A DNA stretch of 64,000 nt from Taxillus chinensis (lineage: Eukaryota > Streptophyta > Magnoliopsida > Santalales > Loranthaceae): the NCBI GenBank assembly GCA_023512835.1, contig CM042086.1, forward strand, positions 10,603,559-10,667,558. Reading direction: 5' to 3'. Shown here one piece after another: positions 1 through 13,000 of the stretch (the stretch's first letter is position 1; each line of letters starts with the position of its first letter). The position numbers and the translations under genes are program-made. A model generated the notes under the pieces. It was given only the letters and a program-made list of their open reading frames with translations. It was not told where the DNA came from and did not search any database.

Positions 1-318
1 TTTAATTTCTGCACTGAATTGGATAGTAGATTTGTTTTAGTGAGCCTGGCTCATCAGTTTTTATGTTTAGTTTGTGTTTTGACTTGTCTATGATTTATCA
101 GCCGGGCTCTCCTACCCCTTCCCTTTTGTTGGATGGGCTAGTATTTTTGTGTTGAAAAAAATTCTCTCCTTTCCCCCTTCCTTCATCTCACCTCAACACA
201 CACGTACACTATAGCACACTCCAGCCCCCCCTCACTCCAATTAAAAGTTTAAATGTTCCCAGTTTTACTATTCCCACTGTAATTGGTCATCTTCTTCTTA
301 GTCTAGTCTCGAGTCTAG
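1..318. other. left-edge AT/CT-rich sequence, no gene seen
   Basis: The stretch is T-rich, with a C-rich patch at about 170-235. No coding frame, repeat copy or RNA gene was recognised. It lies just upstream of the BRICK1-like remnant and could be its decayed promoter, which is inference only. Confidence 0.4.
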
Positions 319-1694
319 ATAGCCAGAGCAGGAGGGATTACGAATGCAGTGAATGTGCTTTAATTTTTGCTTTTCCCCCTCTCACTTCTTGCATTTGGTT
401 ATGATATAGGTTCATCTGAGATAAACCCTATTGAAATATGAGTATGGGTCAGAAACCTTTGCGTGTCATTCTTTACACCTTCATGTTGCAAGTCTCACTT
501 TGTTGTTTATGTATCATGGATTACATGTGGCTGCATTACTTGATGAATATAGAGAAGCACATGTGGGTTTTATCTTGATTCTTACTTGTACTTTGGGCAT
601 TCTTCAAAAAAATTACATGCAACTCCATATATTAGTTTTTTTTTTTTTGTAATCACAGACTAGTTGACAATGAAGAAAGGTTTGCACCCTCAGAGGCAAT
701 GGCTATGCTTTGTGGACCAAAGTGGTTGTTTGATGAGTTTTTTGGTGACCAAAATACACCGCCACAGCAAAGTTTTTCATATTAAATCGACGGCCCAAAA
801 GAATGAAGCTGTTGGGCAGATTGCCAAGTTCAGAAACCGTTATGAGAAAAAAAATGAGGAAAATGAAGAGAAATGATACTCCTTGTGAGATGAAGATTAT
901 GTAGCAACTGAAGTTTGGTCGGTTTATGTGTTTATTCGGAAACGTAATTTAAGTGTCATTTTCATTTTGATTGCATTGTGGCATTAATCATGGTGGATTG
1001 GTAATTTGTGTGTTCTTTCACCTAGGATGTTATGAATTTGAATGTGCGTACAAAAATGGTGGTGCTTTATTTCCCCCCATTTTTCTAGACCTCTTCTCTT
1101 TGCCCCTTGTATTTGATTTTAATCTCCACTCTTCACGGACCTTGTTTCTGTCCCTTCACTCAATGTCTTTCAAAAGATTTTTGATTTACCATGGTTTCTC
1201 ACCCCTTTACCTAATCTACCATCATTTCACAATCAAATCCAAACCCTCCTAGCCATTGTGATGGTTTATTGCACTAGTCGGAGCCGCCACTGGTATTGGC
1301 CGTGAACAACGTGTGGCTGTTGGCCACGTTCTCCACTCGCTCCTCTTCCAGCCACCTCTTTTCTCTTCCAGCCACCTCCTTTCACTGCTGGAATCATCAC
1401 TGGCCTTAGGGTGTTAATCGGGTGGACTGTGTTGGGAGGCTTATTCTTGTGATGGAATGACTCATTGTTTTGACTTGCCACTGGTTGTTTGGTGATGGCC
1501 TGCTTTCATGTTTGAGAATTCATAAACGTAGAAAAGGGCTTTCAAACTTTAGATAATGGTCTTATTCTCTCTCGATAAACGTAGTAGAAGAGAGCAAATT
1601 AACAGCACTGAATGAGAAGGTTGACGTATTGGAGCGTCTTTTGGAGATTCTTGATGTCCAAGTGGGCACGGCATCATCCAACCAATCACTTTTT
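319..1694 (+). pseudogene. BRICK1 (BRK1/HSPC300)-like pseudogene, two remnants
   Basis: BRICK1 is the small (about 85 aa) subunit of the SCAR/WAVE complex that activates ARP2/3-dependent actin nucleation. Two pieces in the same orientation match its two ends. At 319-357 the frame reads IARAGGITNAVNVL then a stop; AGGITNAVNV is the family's N-terminal signature, and the start codon position holds ATA instead of ATG. At 1593-1694 the frame reads SKLTALNEKVDVLERLLEIL and DVQVGTASSNQSL, which match the C-terminal half. The family stop is missing and the frame runs on. The middle (the family's NREFISHISLN region) is not recoverable; only a weak trace with stops lies near 1516-1560. The 1.2 kb between the pieces carries no clear splice sites, apart from the unrelated exon-like block at 661-781. 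This is a dead or dying copy; a functional gene probably exists elsewhere. Confidence 0.7.
661..893 (+). other. exon-like fragment of unrecognised protein
   Basis: A pyrimidine-rich tract ending in TCACAG at about 660 looks like a splice acceptor. The frame that follows begins LVDNEERFAPSEAMAMLCGP and continues KWLFDEFFGDQNTPPQQ before a stop near 781. Downstream, another frame is Lys/Arg-rich (RKKMRKMKRND) up to about 893. The composition looks like real protein, but the family was not recognised and no partner exon with a donor was found. It is probably a remnant lying between the two BRICK1-like pieces. Confidence 0.3.
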
Positions 1695-1974
1695 TTCTTG
1701 ATGTTTTATGTATGTTCAACTTTTGGAGGCCCCTATAATTTTTTATTATATGGTCTCTTGTTGCAATCACAAATTCAGTTTGAATTTTGTATATTAGGAT
1801 ATAAGTAAGCAACGTGCACTTCTGTCGCATATAATACATTTTGAAGAAAATGTGCAACATATTTTATGGTTTTCATGCCACTTTCAATATATTTAGAATT
1901 CAACATGTTTCAAAAAAGTTTTGTGGGATCAAGACAATCTGGTTTATTTAAAATTTAAGTTTGCACCAAGAGAC

Positions 1975-2275
1975 AGTCGCTTGCAATTACAATCCCATCG
2001 CTTCTACCAACAACCCACCCGGCATTAAAGATCTCTCTGTTAGTTCGGTGCTGGAGAGCTTTCTAACTAAAACATCAACAATGTCGCAAATGCTATCAAA
2101 AAAAAAAAAAAAAAAAAAACAACCCGAACGGCAAGGCGTCCACCACCAGTCAGGACAACAATAATAGCTACTACAATGGGTGCCGGTTTGGCACCAGTCG
2201 GGGCGAGCAGCAGATGGGATGAACGACACGAGGTTCTTGGGCAACCCCAAGTACACGTTTGATGTTATCACAAAG
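1975..2275 (+). pseudogene. possible E6-like (plant fibre/cell-wall protein) remnant
   Basis: Around 2155-2215 the frame reads NNNNSYYNGCRFGTSRGEQQ. After a +1 shift near 2217-2220 it reads MNDTRFLGNPKYTFDV. Asn/Tyr-rich tracts followed by a GMSDTRFLENGKYYYDV-like motif are typical of plant E6-like proteins of unknown function. An adenine run of about 19 (from 2099) interrupts the frame upstream. The frameshift, the A-run and the missing start and stop make this a broken copy. The family assignment rests on a short motif and could be wrong. Confidence 0.35.
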
Positions 2276-2289
2276 AGAAGACTGCAAGT

Positions 2290-2884
2290 GTCAACAATTT
2301 TCGTATACCCTTTTGTGTCATTTTCCGTATTCCAAATGAAAATGATTTTTTTTTAAAAAATTGTTTGTATTGGGTATTCTTTTTAAGAGTCGAGAACTGA
2401 ATCTAATAACATGTTCAAACATATACTGCCGGCCACCACTTTTGGCATCTTCTCCTTCCATTTGTAGGTCTCTAAAGAACTCGTTGGGATACCACTTAAG
2501 TCTTAAGTCCTGAATCCTGAGGGAGATATAGATAAGGGTGAATATCTATTTTAAATTTTCGCATACTAATAACACAACTTTAATTAGTTAGTTGCAATGG
2601 GTTAAGCTCGTAAAAGACAACCCAGATTGAAGGGGAAAACATTGTGTATTGACAATTGAAATAAATACATCTATTGATGAACACAAATTTTCAACAGTGA
2701 ATTTACAATGCTACATGCTAAGATTCCTGGAAAACGTGTAAAGACCTTGAAAGCTATTACAAGAAATAACACTCTAAAATTTGAATCTAAGGTCTTATAT
2801 ATTTTTAAAACTTTTATAGGTTTTAACATGCTATTTAAATCTATATTTTAAAATGTTTTTATTTAAATTATAGAAAAAGCTATT
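2290..2884. other. AT-rich spacer, nothing recognised
   Basis: AT-rich non-coding DNA. No frame with family resemblance and no copy of the window's repeat blocks was seen. Confidence 0.4.
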
Positions 2885-3735
2885 TACATATGTAACTGAA
2901 GGTTTGTGCACAAAACAAAATGTGACAGGAAATCTAGCTATGCATAAAATCCTCGAGTCATTGGCGCACTTCAGTTTCTTCGAATTCAATTGATTATTTA
3001 TATTATTGTTTCTAAAACCTCTGCCATGTACACACAATGTAGCAAAGATTTTTTTGATGTACAGCCGGATACTTTATAATAATGTAATATCATTATGGGA
3101 TGAAGTGATACGGTTTTACTTACATCCGCTACAGCAGAGTATACTTATTCCACGTAAGGGAGTTTTTTTCATTGTGATATTTGAATTCTTAGAGCACTAT
3201 GTGGTTTCATATAATTAATATCAAACTAAATAATAACTAAACAGATAAAAAATACTTACATAATGGGATCAATGAAATAACAATAGATTTAATCCGTTAT
3301 ATATTGCTAGTTAAATCTGACAGTAAAATGGATAATGATGAGTTAAAAATTAATACTTCAATAAAATATTAAAAATTTATTGAACCTATTATTTAGTGAT
3401 ATATATATATATATATGAAAAGTTGCTAGCTAAATGTTTTGTTTAGTTATTATTTTTAGTTGAATATTACGGAGTCATTGCGAATGTTTTTATTTCTTAC
3501 TGATAGGAAAATTATTTATATATATATATATTTACTTTACTCGAATTTAAAATTAACATAAAATTTAAAAATAAATACTATTATCAAAATTATAAATTAA
3601 AAAATACATATAAGCGCAGGTATCACTTGCCGGGCACTTAGGCAGGCCTTACCCCCATTTGCAACATAATTAATTAAATTACAACCATGCAAGCTCTCAT
3701 TTTGCAGACCACTCCAAACCATGTACATTTTAATT
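2885..3735 (+). repeat. dispersed repeat block A, copy 1
   Basis: Three sub-blocks recur in the same order and orientation at 27.80-28.33 kb: about 2905-2970 (matches 27805-27875), about 3325-3525 (matches 27950-28090, with GAGTTAAAAATTAATA near its start) and about 3595-3735 (matches 28185-28325, including TAAGCGCAGGTNTCACTTG). The last sub-block matches over about 140 bp with few differences. No coding content was seen. It looks like duplicated intergenic DNA. Confidence 0.75.
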
Positions 3736-3949
3736 CTCGTGTGGTGTAATGGGTATTTGATTGTAGTGGTCGAATAAATATTTTTCTTCATAGCCGGTGG
3801 AATATTTTTTTTATTCCAAAAGACAAATTTTCAATATAAAATGTAAAATTGTTCATCATCATCATGAAAAACAATACTACGACGTCTGCATAGCAAAACA
3901 ATAGAGATTAAATGGGTCCCCGCTAAATGGGTCTGGTTCCGCCGACCCT

Positions 3950-4560
3950 AGAGATTTTTCTTGCGAATTTTCCGTTTTAATCTTTATTATATAATAAAAA
4001 AAATAGCAAAACAATAGACGTACGAATGTCTGCGTAGCGAAAAATACAACCTGAATTATGGTCGGTCCCCAACTCTCTTCAATTTGTTAAAATTTTAAGA
4101 ATTTACGAAATTATAATTATACGGGATGTATCCATTTTATATTTCATCATATTACATATTTTCAAAACCAATCCCTAACTCTCATCTCATTGGGCCACCC
4201 TATTTTGCCAACTAAACAATGCGTGTCGGCGACTAAATTTGATTAATTCTTGCTTGTGGCACTTGACTTGTAGGCCGTAGCTGTTGGTTGGACCTTTTGT
4301 TTTCATTGTTGATTTCGTTTCGTCTTTTTTAATAACTAAAAACTCCCAATTATGCCAACCTGACCCGACCCGACCCATATGATTGATTTTTTTTTTTTTT
4401 TTTTTCAGTTTAGTCTTGTACATTTAGACATGGCCGGGCCCATAATCTCGAGGGCTCAAGGAAACATGGTCTCTCTCATCCCATCAAAACTATCAAGCCC
4501 GGAAGGACAGCAGTGATTGAAGAAGAAAATGGAAGGGTGGTATTTTTGGAATACTATTAA
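3950..4560 (+). repeat. dispersed repeat block B, copy 1
   Basis: Positions about 3950-4415 are nearly identical to 33603-34072, just downstream of the glucanase gene. They share GAGATTTTTCTTGCGAATTT at the left edge and GCGTGTCGGCGACTAAATTT inside. The right part (about 4422-4560, from CATTTAGACATGGC) matches 40273-40440 instead, so this copy lacks about 240 bp of the central segment present in the 39.65 kb copy. A run of about 19 T at 4387-4405 marks the junction. No convincing gene lies inside. Confidence 0.8.
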
Positions 4561-4819
4561 AAATCAAAAACACTTCTCGTTTTAAAACTTAGAACAAATA
4601 ACTCCCCTTTTAATAAAACTTTCTTGAAAATTTAAAAACTAGAAACCAAATTTCAGAAAAGGCCTATGGCATAACCTTAAAACTTATGGATAAAAACTCT
4701 AAAAGTTAAAAACCTTTTTTTAAAAATAAAAAACTTAAAACTCCTTTATTCTTCAAAGCTTAAAAACATTCATTTTATTAATAACGGACAAGTCTGAATT
4801 TCAAATATCACATGAAACA

Positions 4820-5405
4820 TTCGAAACATGTTTAGTCATGTGTGGTTAATATTTAACCATGCATGCACAATTTAGAAAAATATTTAGTGATTCCAAAGCC
4901 AGTACTCTTATATTGCTACTAAATCATAAATTAAAGCAACTTCAAGCTCTTCAATAATAACGTATATATTTTTACTTATTTCACAATTTCAACTCCAATA
5001 TTCATTCATATTTTAATCTTTATTTTGATTAAAATAATATATATTTTTTGATATTTTAATCTTTCGTTATTAACGTGTGAAGAGATTGAAAAACAATAAG
5101 AAAAATATTATAATATCAAATAAAAAGTGACTTATAACTCTTAATATAGTAAGAGTGAAGTTTCTACTCTCTGCATGTCCAGAAGGCAAAATTAATATGA
5201 CATTATTGTCTCTATATTTGTAAATGATATTTCTAAGATCTCGGCATGGTCTACAACAAGTTTATCGATTGTATAATAAAGAGTGAATGATTCTGTTATA
5301 CTAAAACAAATATCTTATTTTTATAACTTATCAAAGTGTTTGTCAGTTTCTTGAATAATTAACAACACATTGGTTTGTTTGATTAGTGATGTCATGCCCC
5401 CGAAT
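4820..5405 (+). repeat. dispersed repeat block C, copy 1 (flanks ankyrin locus)
   Basis: AT-rich DNA that recurs in the same orientation at about 27080-27670. Shared words include CAGTACTCTTATATT/CTAGTACTCTTATATT, CTAAATCATAAATTA and ATTAATATGACATTATT, and both copies end in a CCCCCGA motif (5398 and 27671). The copies are moderately diverged. This one lies 1.6 kb beyond the 3' end of the ankyrin gene, and its twin lies about 1.4 kb beyond the 5' coding end. Confidence 0.65.
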
Positions 5406-7051
5406 TTGAAGGTTAAACTATGATTTCATTAAAATTTATTTTAAGCTATATTTTAAAGCAAAAAAAATAGTGAACTCATTTAATAATAGTCATTACATTT
5501 GTTATTTTTGTACATAATTATTTAAAAATAAGCTATAGATGTTTTTAAAAATATATTTAAAAGTAAACATATGAATCATTTTTAAACATTCCAAGTGTTT
5601 TATATTATCAAGTTTTATAAACAACACAAAAATAAATATTTCATCAATCTCATAGCTTTATTAATTTCTCCATCTATTGAAAGAATATAGCATTAACATA
5701 AATTGTTGATTGTCCGAAACTAAAAAGAGTGCAAAGGAATGCAAAAGAATCAAAAGACCATAAGAAAAACAGAAAAAACCAGAATACGTTAGTATAAGGA
5801 CTTAAAGTCAATCTTTTAGAATGAAAAACTATATTAGCCCATTCTAAATAAAAAAATCAAACTATGACTCTTAAAAGGTAACTTTATAAAGTGATTACTT
5901 TGAGTAAACACGTAAGAGTAAGAGGGAACATTAATTGGGTAACATTTGGTCTTAAAAATACATTAGAATTTATATGAATTTATTTCTCAACAAAACATAG
6001 CTTTGTTCAGACTTATAAGTGAAGTTCATGTGAAAGAAGCTGAGACAATTGAAATGATACCATTTTTAATTCAAATTACAAATAAATACAACAAAGAAAA
6101 TAGACAATCACTTATTAAAACAACATTGTTTCAGCCATTAGTTCACTGATTGACGCAAGAATGAAGAACTAGAAGCTTGGAAATTGAAAATGACAACATT
6201 ACGAGTGAATAGAAGCTTTAGCATACGTCAACATATTGAACCAATAATGCAGGTAAGAAGTTACATGAAAGAAAAATGTTTTATTTAGTGAAAAAATAAC
6301 ACATAAAAACACCAGAAGAACTAGTTGACATGCATGAAACATCAAATATTCTTGAGATTTAACAGATCATTTTGCTTATGAAAGAAAAGCATGAAGAAAC
6401 AAAGAAGGTCTATCGTTTACTGATACAACGCCTCATTAATTCACCAGATGCTCAGTTGACAAAAGCCTAACTAAAATCACACTCGGAAAATTATTTTCAC
6501 TCGAAAAATTATCTTTTATCGTAAGGACATTATTTTATAGCACTAAAAGCTCTGCCCCAAGAAGCTCAATACTCCCAAATGACACCATTTCACGAAATAG
6601 CAACTCCGGCTCATTAATCACATGAATTTATAGTATTTTCGAATAACATCCAAATAATATTCAGTTTTGTATATTGAAAAATTGTTAATATTATGAAGAT
6701 TTATAAAAAACGCAGAACACAGTATTATAGGATTAAGAGATTAACTAATTAATTTCTGCACTTGTTAAAGAATTTTAACATGAAAAGACTAGGTAATTCA
6801 TCATCTGATGTAGAAACTTCACCAGTTTTGAAACTTGCTCCCTAAATTCCATGCTTCCTTTTTCAACTTAAGCAAAGATTTACAAAATCATGCACATTTT
6901 TCAAAAATTGATACACATAAATATGAAATAAATAGAGAAGCACTATTAATGCTAAGAACTGCATTTTGTTAACACGAATAGCAAATTACACTTGAAATCA
7001 TAAAAGCTTAATTTTATCTTTGACAGAATGAAACAACAAATCATGGTTATT
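5406..7051. other. AT-rich 3' flank of ankyrin gene
   Basis: Very AT-rich sequence with many A-runs and no recognisable exon on either strand. The segment next to 7051 must include the 3' UTR of the minus-strand ankyrin gene; no clear polyadenylation site could be chosen. Confidence 0.4.
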
Positions 7052-10000
7052 TCATCTTGTATATGCTTCTTTCGCGCATGGCATCTTGGAACTGACACCT
7101 TGATCACTTTCAAGTTTCTCACACGCTTCTTCGATGAGTTCAGCTGCTCTTTCAAATTTCTGCATTAAATCATAGCATTGCCCATAAGATTTTATTAACT
7201 AATAAATACATAAAATCCAATTTTCACAATGAAATTTGCATCTATGAAGCCAAAAGAGGGGGAAAGATGTATACTCTAAGAAAAACCCACGCTAGACTAA
7301 GCACGCAGATTGCTTCTACCGACTGTAGTTCTCCTTCCAAGTATTCACAGGCCAGTGCATCAGTCATGGCATAACCTGCATCATTCAGCTGAGCCCAGCA
7401 CAAGCTACTTTTCAAATGCAAATGTGCTTGATCACATTCTTTTGTGTCAATTGCCTACATTATGAATTTTTCAACTTATACGAGTTTAAATAGGAACGAC
7501 AAAGAAAACATTCTTTAAAACAACCCATAACCATAAGTGAGTGATTTGTTAAAAATTTCTCTACACCAAGCCACTTCTCCCAACATATTAAGCCAGGTTT
7601 AATATGGAAGAGCCACCATGGCAATTTTATGACATTAAATGGAAGCAAGAGCGTTAGCTTATTCCTCAATCTTTAAAGCACCAATAGTGAACTAGAAAAA
7701 CAGAAAGCACTAATTTAAAAAGTACCTATACCAGTTTATACCAAACAGCTGCTGTTAGATATCTTCCTGTCTCGTATGCATTTTGTCCCTTTGTGTTATA
7801 TATTGCATATGCTTTCTTGGACGTCAACTGGATCTGTCAACGGCATTGTTAATAATATATGGCAGAAAATAACTATAAAAATATAAGAAACGTTGTTCAG
7901 CAAAACAAATGATGAATTTCTTGAAACATACAAACATAGGGTATTTGAGAAGGATTAAATGAAAAGCTAAAAGTGAATTGGCCCAACAACAATGACAAGC
8001 TAAAAGTGAAGTATTTTGAAGCGCTGAAACTCTAATTGTGAATTGGTTCTCAACAACAAGCTAAAAGTTAAACTTGGAGTTGAAAACAAAAATAGTCCAA
8101 CAATGACAAGGCAAAAGCAAAATATTTTAAACATAATAGTTTTGAGAACAAAAGTCAACAGCATGGAATTTGAAGAGTACAGGTAGAAATGAAAAATATA
8201 AGCGCTGATTAAATATATTCCACGAACTTATGGTTACATAACTTTACCTGATTTTTAACTTCTTCAGACTGATAATGTTTTCTTACCCCATCCATGCTCC
8301 AGTCTTCAATATTTGGAATGGGCTCAGTCATAGGAAAAAGTTCTTCGACCAATCGCTTGTTTCCTTCTACGTTTTCTGTCAACACTGCCAACTCTAACGG
8401 AAATAAACCATACTGCGTTCAACAAAAACCAAATATAATAAGTTAACTCATAAACACAAGTTCGTCCAATTTGAAAAAGGTTATGCAAGAAAAAAAATAT
8501 GAATTCGGTAGCGAAGCTGATCAATACGTATTTTCCATTCGATATTCAAAAACATTGGATTGCATAACATTTTAGTAACAATATCAAACAATTGACCATA
8601 GGTAAGTACATAAAGTGTACAATAAGTCATTATCCAACTTTTCCTTAATGAAGTAACTACCAATTTGAATGTGTTTTATTCGATCGTGTTTTAAAACTAA
8701 AATCTTTCAATTTAAAAGTCACTACTTTCAAAAAAAAAAAAACTTAAACTAGAACTTTTTTTTACCAATAATCACTTTCATCTTCCAAACTTAAATTCTT
8801 TCGTTGAAATTTCAGGAATCAAATTTTAAGGAAAAGAAAACTTAACTCTTTCTCAAAACTTCAAAAAATTCACAAAAACTACAAGTAAAAGATTTAAATA
8901 TAAATATAATTTTACGATTTCATATATAACTACATTTAACATAGTTCAATCATATATGAAACAAATTTAGGAATAATTACTATAAATTCATCGCGATACA
9001 ATTCAATCAATTTATAGATTTTGCATTACATAAGTTTCACAAACCAAAATAGAGAATCTGACATTTTGTGGGCTCCAACAAATCACTTTGCCATTAAATA
9101 CTTTAATATTCTTTGCATCCATATTTTTGGAAACTTTTCAAAACAACCAGAATAATGAGGACAAAAATGTTGCGGCATGTAGCATAGAAAAGGAACCACA
9201 TTTGCAGGTGAAAAAAAAAATAGAATAACAAAGTCCGTACAAACTTACATCCTCCTTTTCATTTGGTTTGGCACCGTGTTTCAATAAATGGTAAATGCTT
9301 CTTACATCCTGATATTTGATTGCACATGCTAAAGGTGAGGCTCCAAATGACTTGATATTTGGATCAGCATTGGCCTATACACGTATTCTATAAGTCACAT
9401 GAAAGACTTTAAATATTCATAAGCTTCATCACCAATACCACCACCCCTCCCGCAACGAAAAAAACAAAAACAGATACCTACAACATCATTTAGGACCAAG
9501 GAGCATACCAAAAGCAGCAGTTCAATGCATCCGTAAGAGTGGCTTTTGATGGCATAATGCAATGGTGAATGCGCACCTTCTATAACTTTATTGGGCTGAA
9601 AATTTAAAGTTCAATGATTAAAAACTCTAAAACTTCTTAAGAAAACAAATGAGTGCATTCAATCACTAAAACAATTTAAAGACACCTATAAAGTCATGCA
9701 GTAATCAGTTTTTTTTACCATCTGGAAAGCCTTGGCTAATTAAGAAATCGATGCTTAGAAGAGCACTTTGATCAAATCACAATCATGAATTCACCCACCG
9801 AGTTATGAGTGTATCAGTTGTAGGACATACTACAATGGCAAGCAGCCACCCAACATGGGAAACTAAGGAAACTATTCCGCAATGAGCTTAAAAACAATTT
9901 GGGCACTAATAAAAAAACAAAGAAATCTCACTTACATCGGCCCCACAAGACAACAAAAGTTGCATGGCTAGTTCCTGGCCACGCATTGCAGCACTACATA

Positions 10001-13000
10001 GTGGTGTACCATAATCATTTGTTGCATTCACATCAAGATTTTTTAAAATCAAAAGGCGCATTACACCTAGACTTCCTACCGACAAAAAGTAGAGAAGAAA
10101 TGATTCAGTCCAACGGAAAACAAAATGCTAATTTCATTCATAGATAGGCAAAAAATAGAAAACAAAATGCTAATTTTAGCTGCAATCGAAGCATAGGTTA
10201 GATAATGTTTGACGGTTTGAGAAGGCAAAAAAGGATACGAGAATATCATAGATAGACATTTTTGCAAATTACAAGCCAACGGAAAAAGATTTAAGAAAAA
10301 GAGAGAAGAATGACAAGTGATATCAAAAGCACTCACATATCAAAAAAATAATGAGGACGTTTTCATTCATCGCTTAATAGATGATTAATCTGGACAAAAA
10401 AAATACAAAAAATTATGCTTAAACCTGTTGCCGCAGCGATATGTAAAGCAGTTTGACCAAAGAATGTAACTGCATTAAGATTTGCACCATGACAAATGAG
10501 CTTATCCAGAGTTGTTGTTTTATTTTCAATAGCTGCCGAGTGTAATGGGGTGTAGCCTGTAAGAATAAATTTGTCAGAGTTACAAAAGAGCAAATCCTAT
10601 TTCTAAATTCATAACATTTTCGCTAACCAAAACCCATTTTCTATAGTAAGCAAAACATAACAATAGGGGTCAAATTTAGATAATGCAAAAGAAAAAAAAT
10701 GGGTTCCACAATAAAAAAACAAAAATTAAATCAAAAACCATTTTCTATATTTGAAGAGGCCCAAGCAGTAACTAATGACTCGATAATAATAGTAAGCAAA
10801 ACAGAACAATAGGGGTCAATTTTAGAGAATGCAAAAGAAAACAATGGGTTCCACAATCAAAAACAGAAATTAAACCCATAACTGAAATGAGATCATGATC
10901 ATATGAAATGAGCCAGACAAATGCCTTAAAAACAAATGAGGAAAGCAGTAAACAAACAAGAGATATCAATGAACAGCGATGAATAAATACCCCTAGAATT
11001 TTTTATATTGATATCAAATTGGAGCTCCAAAATTAAATATTCACAAATCTCAGTATGTCCGTAAGCAGCAGCCACATGAAGCATCGTCTCCTCCGAAACC
11101 ATTGTTTTCACTTTGGAGAGCAAATTCACTCTATTGCAAACAAATTTGGATATCAACACTACATGATCAATACAATGAGTCAGGAGGAACATAAAATGAT
11201 AAGAAAAACAAAAAAAGTACGTGAAGCATGTTTTTACTTACACTTGAGTTTTGCTATTTCTCCAAATTTCACCGCATTAAGAATAACTTCAACAGTGCTT
11301 GGGTCTTTTCCAGCAAGTAAGAAAAAGACAACATACAGATTCAGAGAATCAAAACGATACAAAAGCTTACGTATGCACAAAATAGAACCCAAAAACTTAT
11401 AAAGAAAACCCAAAACAAAGACTTCAGTCCAACTCCTGACTACGAAATTTCACATAAAGATTACCTCACTTCCACTGGTGCACAAATTTATCTACATTAC
11501 ACGTTACCAAATTGCCTTCGATGTCTTTTCTCAAATAGATCAAAGCCACCCCTGTTTTCACTCTGTTCAATTGGCTTCCTAAAATATTATCCTCGTATAA
11601 ATGAAATTGGGTTCTCGAAGAAACATAAAAGTTTGCAATAGCTTGATGCTGAAATTTATTTATTTATTTTTAATCATAAATTTGCTAGCTTATCTTCTGT
11701 TGTCCAACAAGAGAAATGTATTGGGGAATATAAAAACAACATAAAACAGAAAATGTTTAGGGTTAACAGTATTTTTCAGTCTAGACTCTTGATTATAAAC
11801 TTTGCATGTAGCATGCATCATTGCCGAAGCCCCTGCTATCATATTGATCATGTGTGATTTATCATTTTTGTTCTCACTTTACCAAAAATTACCACATAAT
11901 AGAAAATCCGCTAAGAATATTAACTCCGCCAACTCAAGCTTATCGAACCTTTTGGCCCTACTACAATAAAGCTTACGCTATGACCATGCTCAGCTAAACT
12001 AACTTTAGCATGTTATAGGATTCATAAAGCAAACTAAATTTACCCATCCACACCTACATAAGTTTTAAGTCATGATCATTAAATGTTATAGACAATTTGT
12101 CAGTGGTCACCCAACAAAATGACAACCACCAACGCCCCTCCATCGGCACTCCGCACAAAAGCTAACACACACGACCGACCAAATCACTTCCCTCCGCAAC
12201 TACACATCTACCTCTCCCTCTCCACCTCTCCATTCCACTTCATTGCTGCCACACACCTAATTGGAAATCACGACTCCAACACCAAAAATCCCCATATACT
12301 ATACAGACCTTACAAACCAGCTCTGGCAGCAAGCCACCACACAGCAGCCACCTAACCACTCAACTAAGAGTAGCTTCATGCCACCTCAACTACCCTATCA
12401 CCCCTTGTGTAGCAGTAGCCAATAGTGAACATACATTAAAGTTGGATGACCTTCTATGAATAATTTTTTGTTTATTGACCACTGATGAATTGAGTATGAC
12501 ATACAATGACCATAGACATCATTTACCCCCATATAATACAGTAAAGCTTACAATTACATGGATGGCACATCATATCCTAATCATTTGTTGTAAACGTTAA
12601 ACAAATAAGTAATCATAAGCAGCGCCAATGTGTGTGTGCAATCCTTATAAATCTAAAAATACTAACCAGGCATTCCAGGGTATAAATTACAACTCCGAAA
12701 AATGGCCATTTTTGCTAGAATTAACATCTTGATTTTCTCTAAAGAAGGGAGATCCAATTTATATTCATTATGGTTTTGGATTTCCTCAAGGCGAGCAGCA
12801 GCTTCCTAGCAGAAAAAAAAAATTCAAAACACTAGTCTTGCCATCAAGAAATGGGGGAAAGACCATACATTAGCATCAAAATACAACAACAGAGGAGCAT
12901 AATCCATATAGCAAATAAATAACCACAATGAAAACAAAACGCAGATGCTGACAGCCTACCATAATACAACCATATTACACTGCAATAAATTTAACATATT

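Noticed and set aside
4187..4423. Minus-strand frame shared by repeat B copies 1 and 2 (reads MGRVGSGWHNWEF)
   Set aside because: The two copies are nearly identical DNA, so frame sharing is no evidence of coding. The third, diverged copy does not keep the frame.
7052..12805. Copy 2 of the ankyrin series as an independent gene
   Set aside because: No start exon or promoter was found in the 401-bp interval before it, and exon 11 joins exon 10 in phase. It is kept as part of one gene, with the two-gene reading left open pending RNA evidence.
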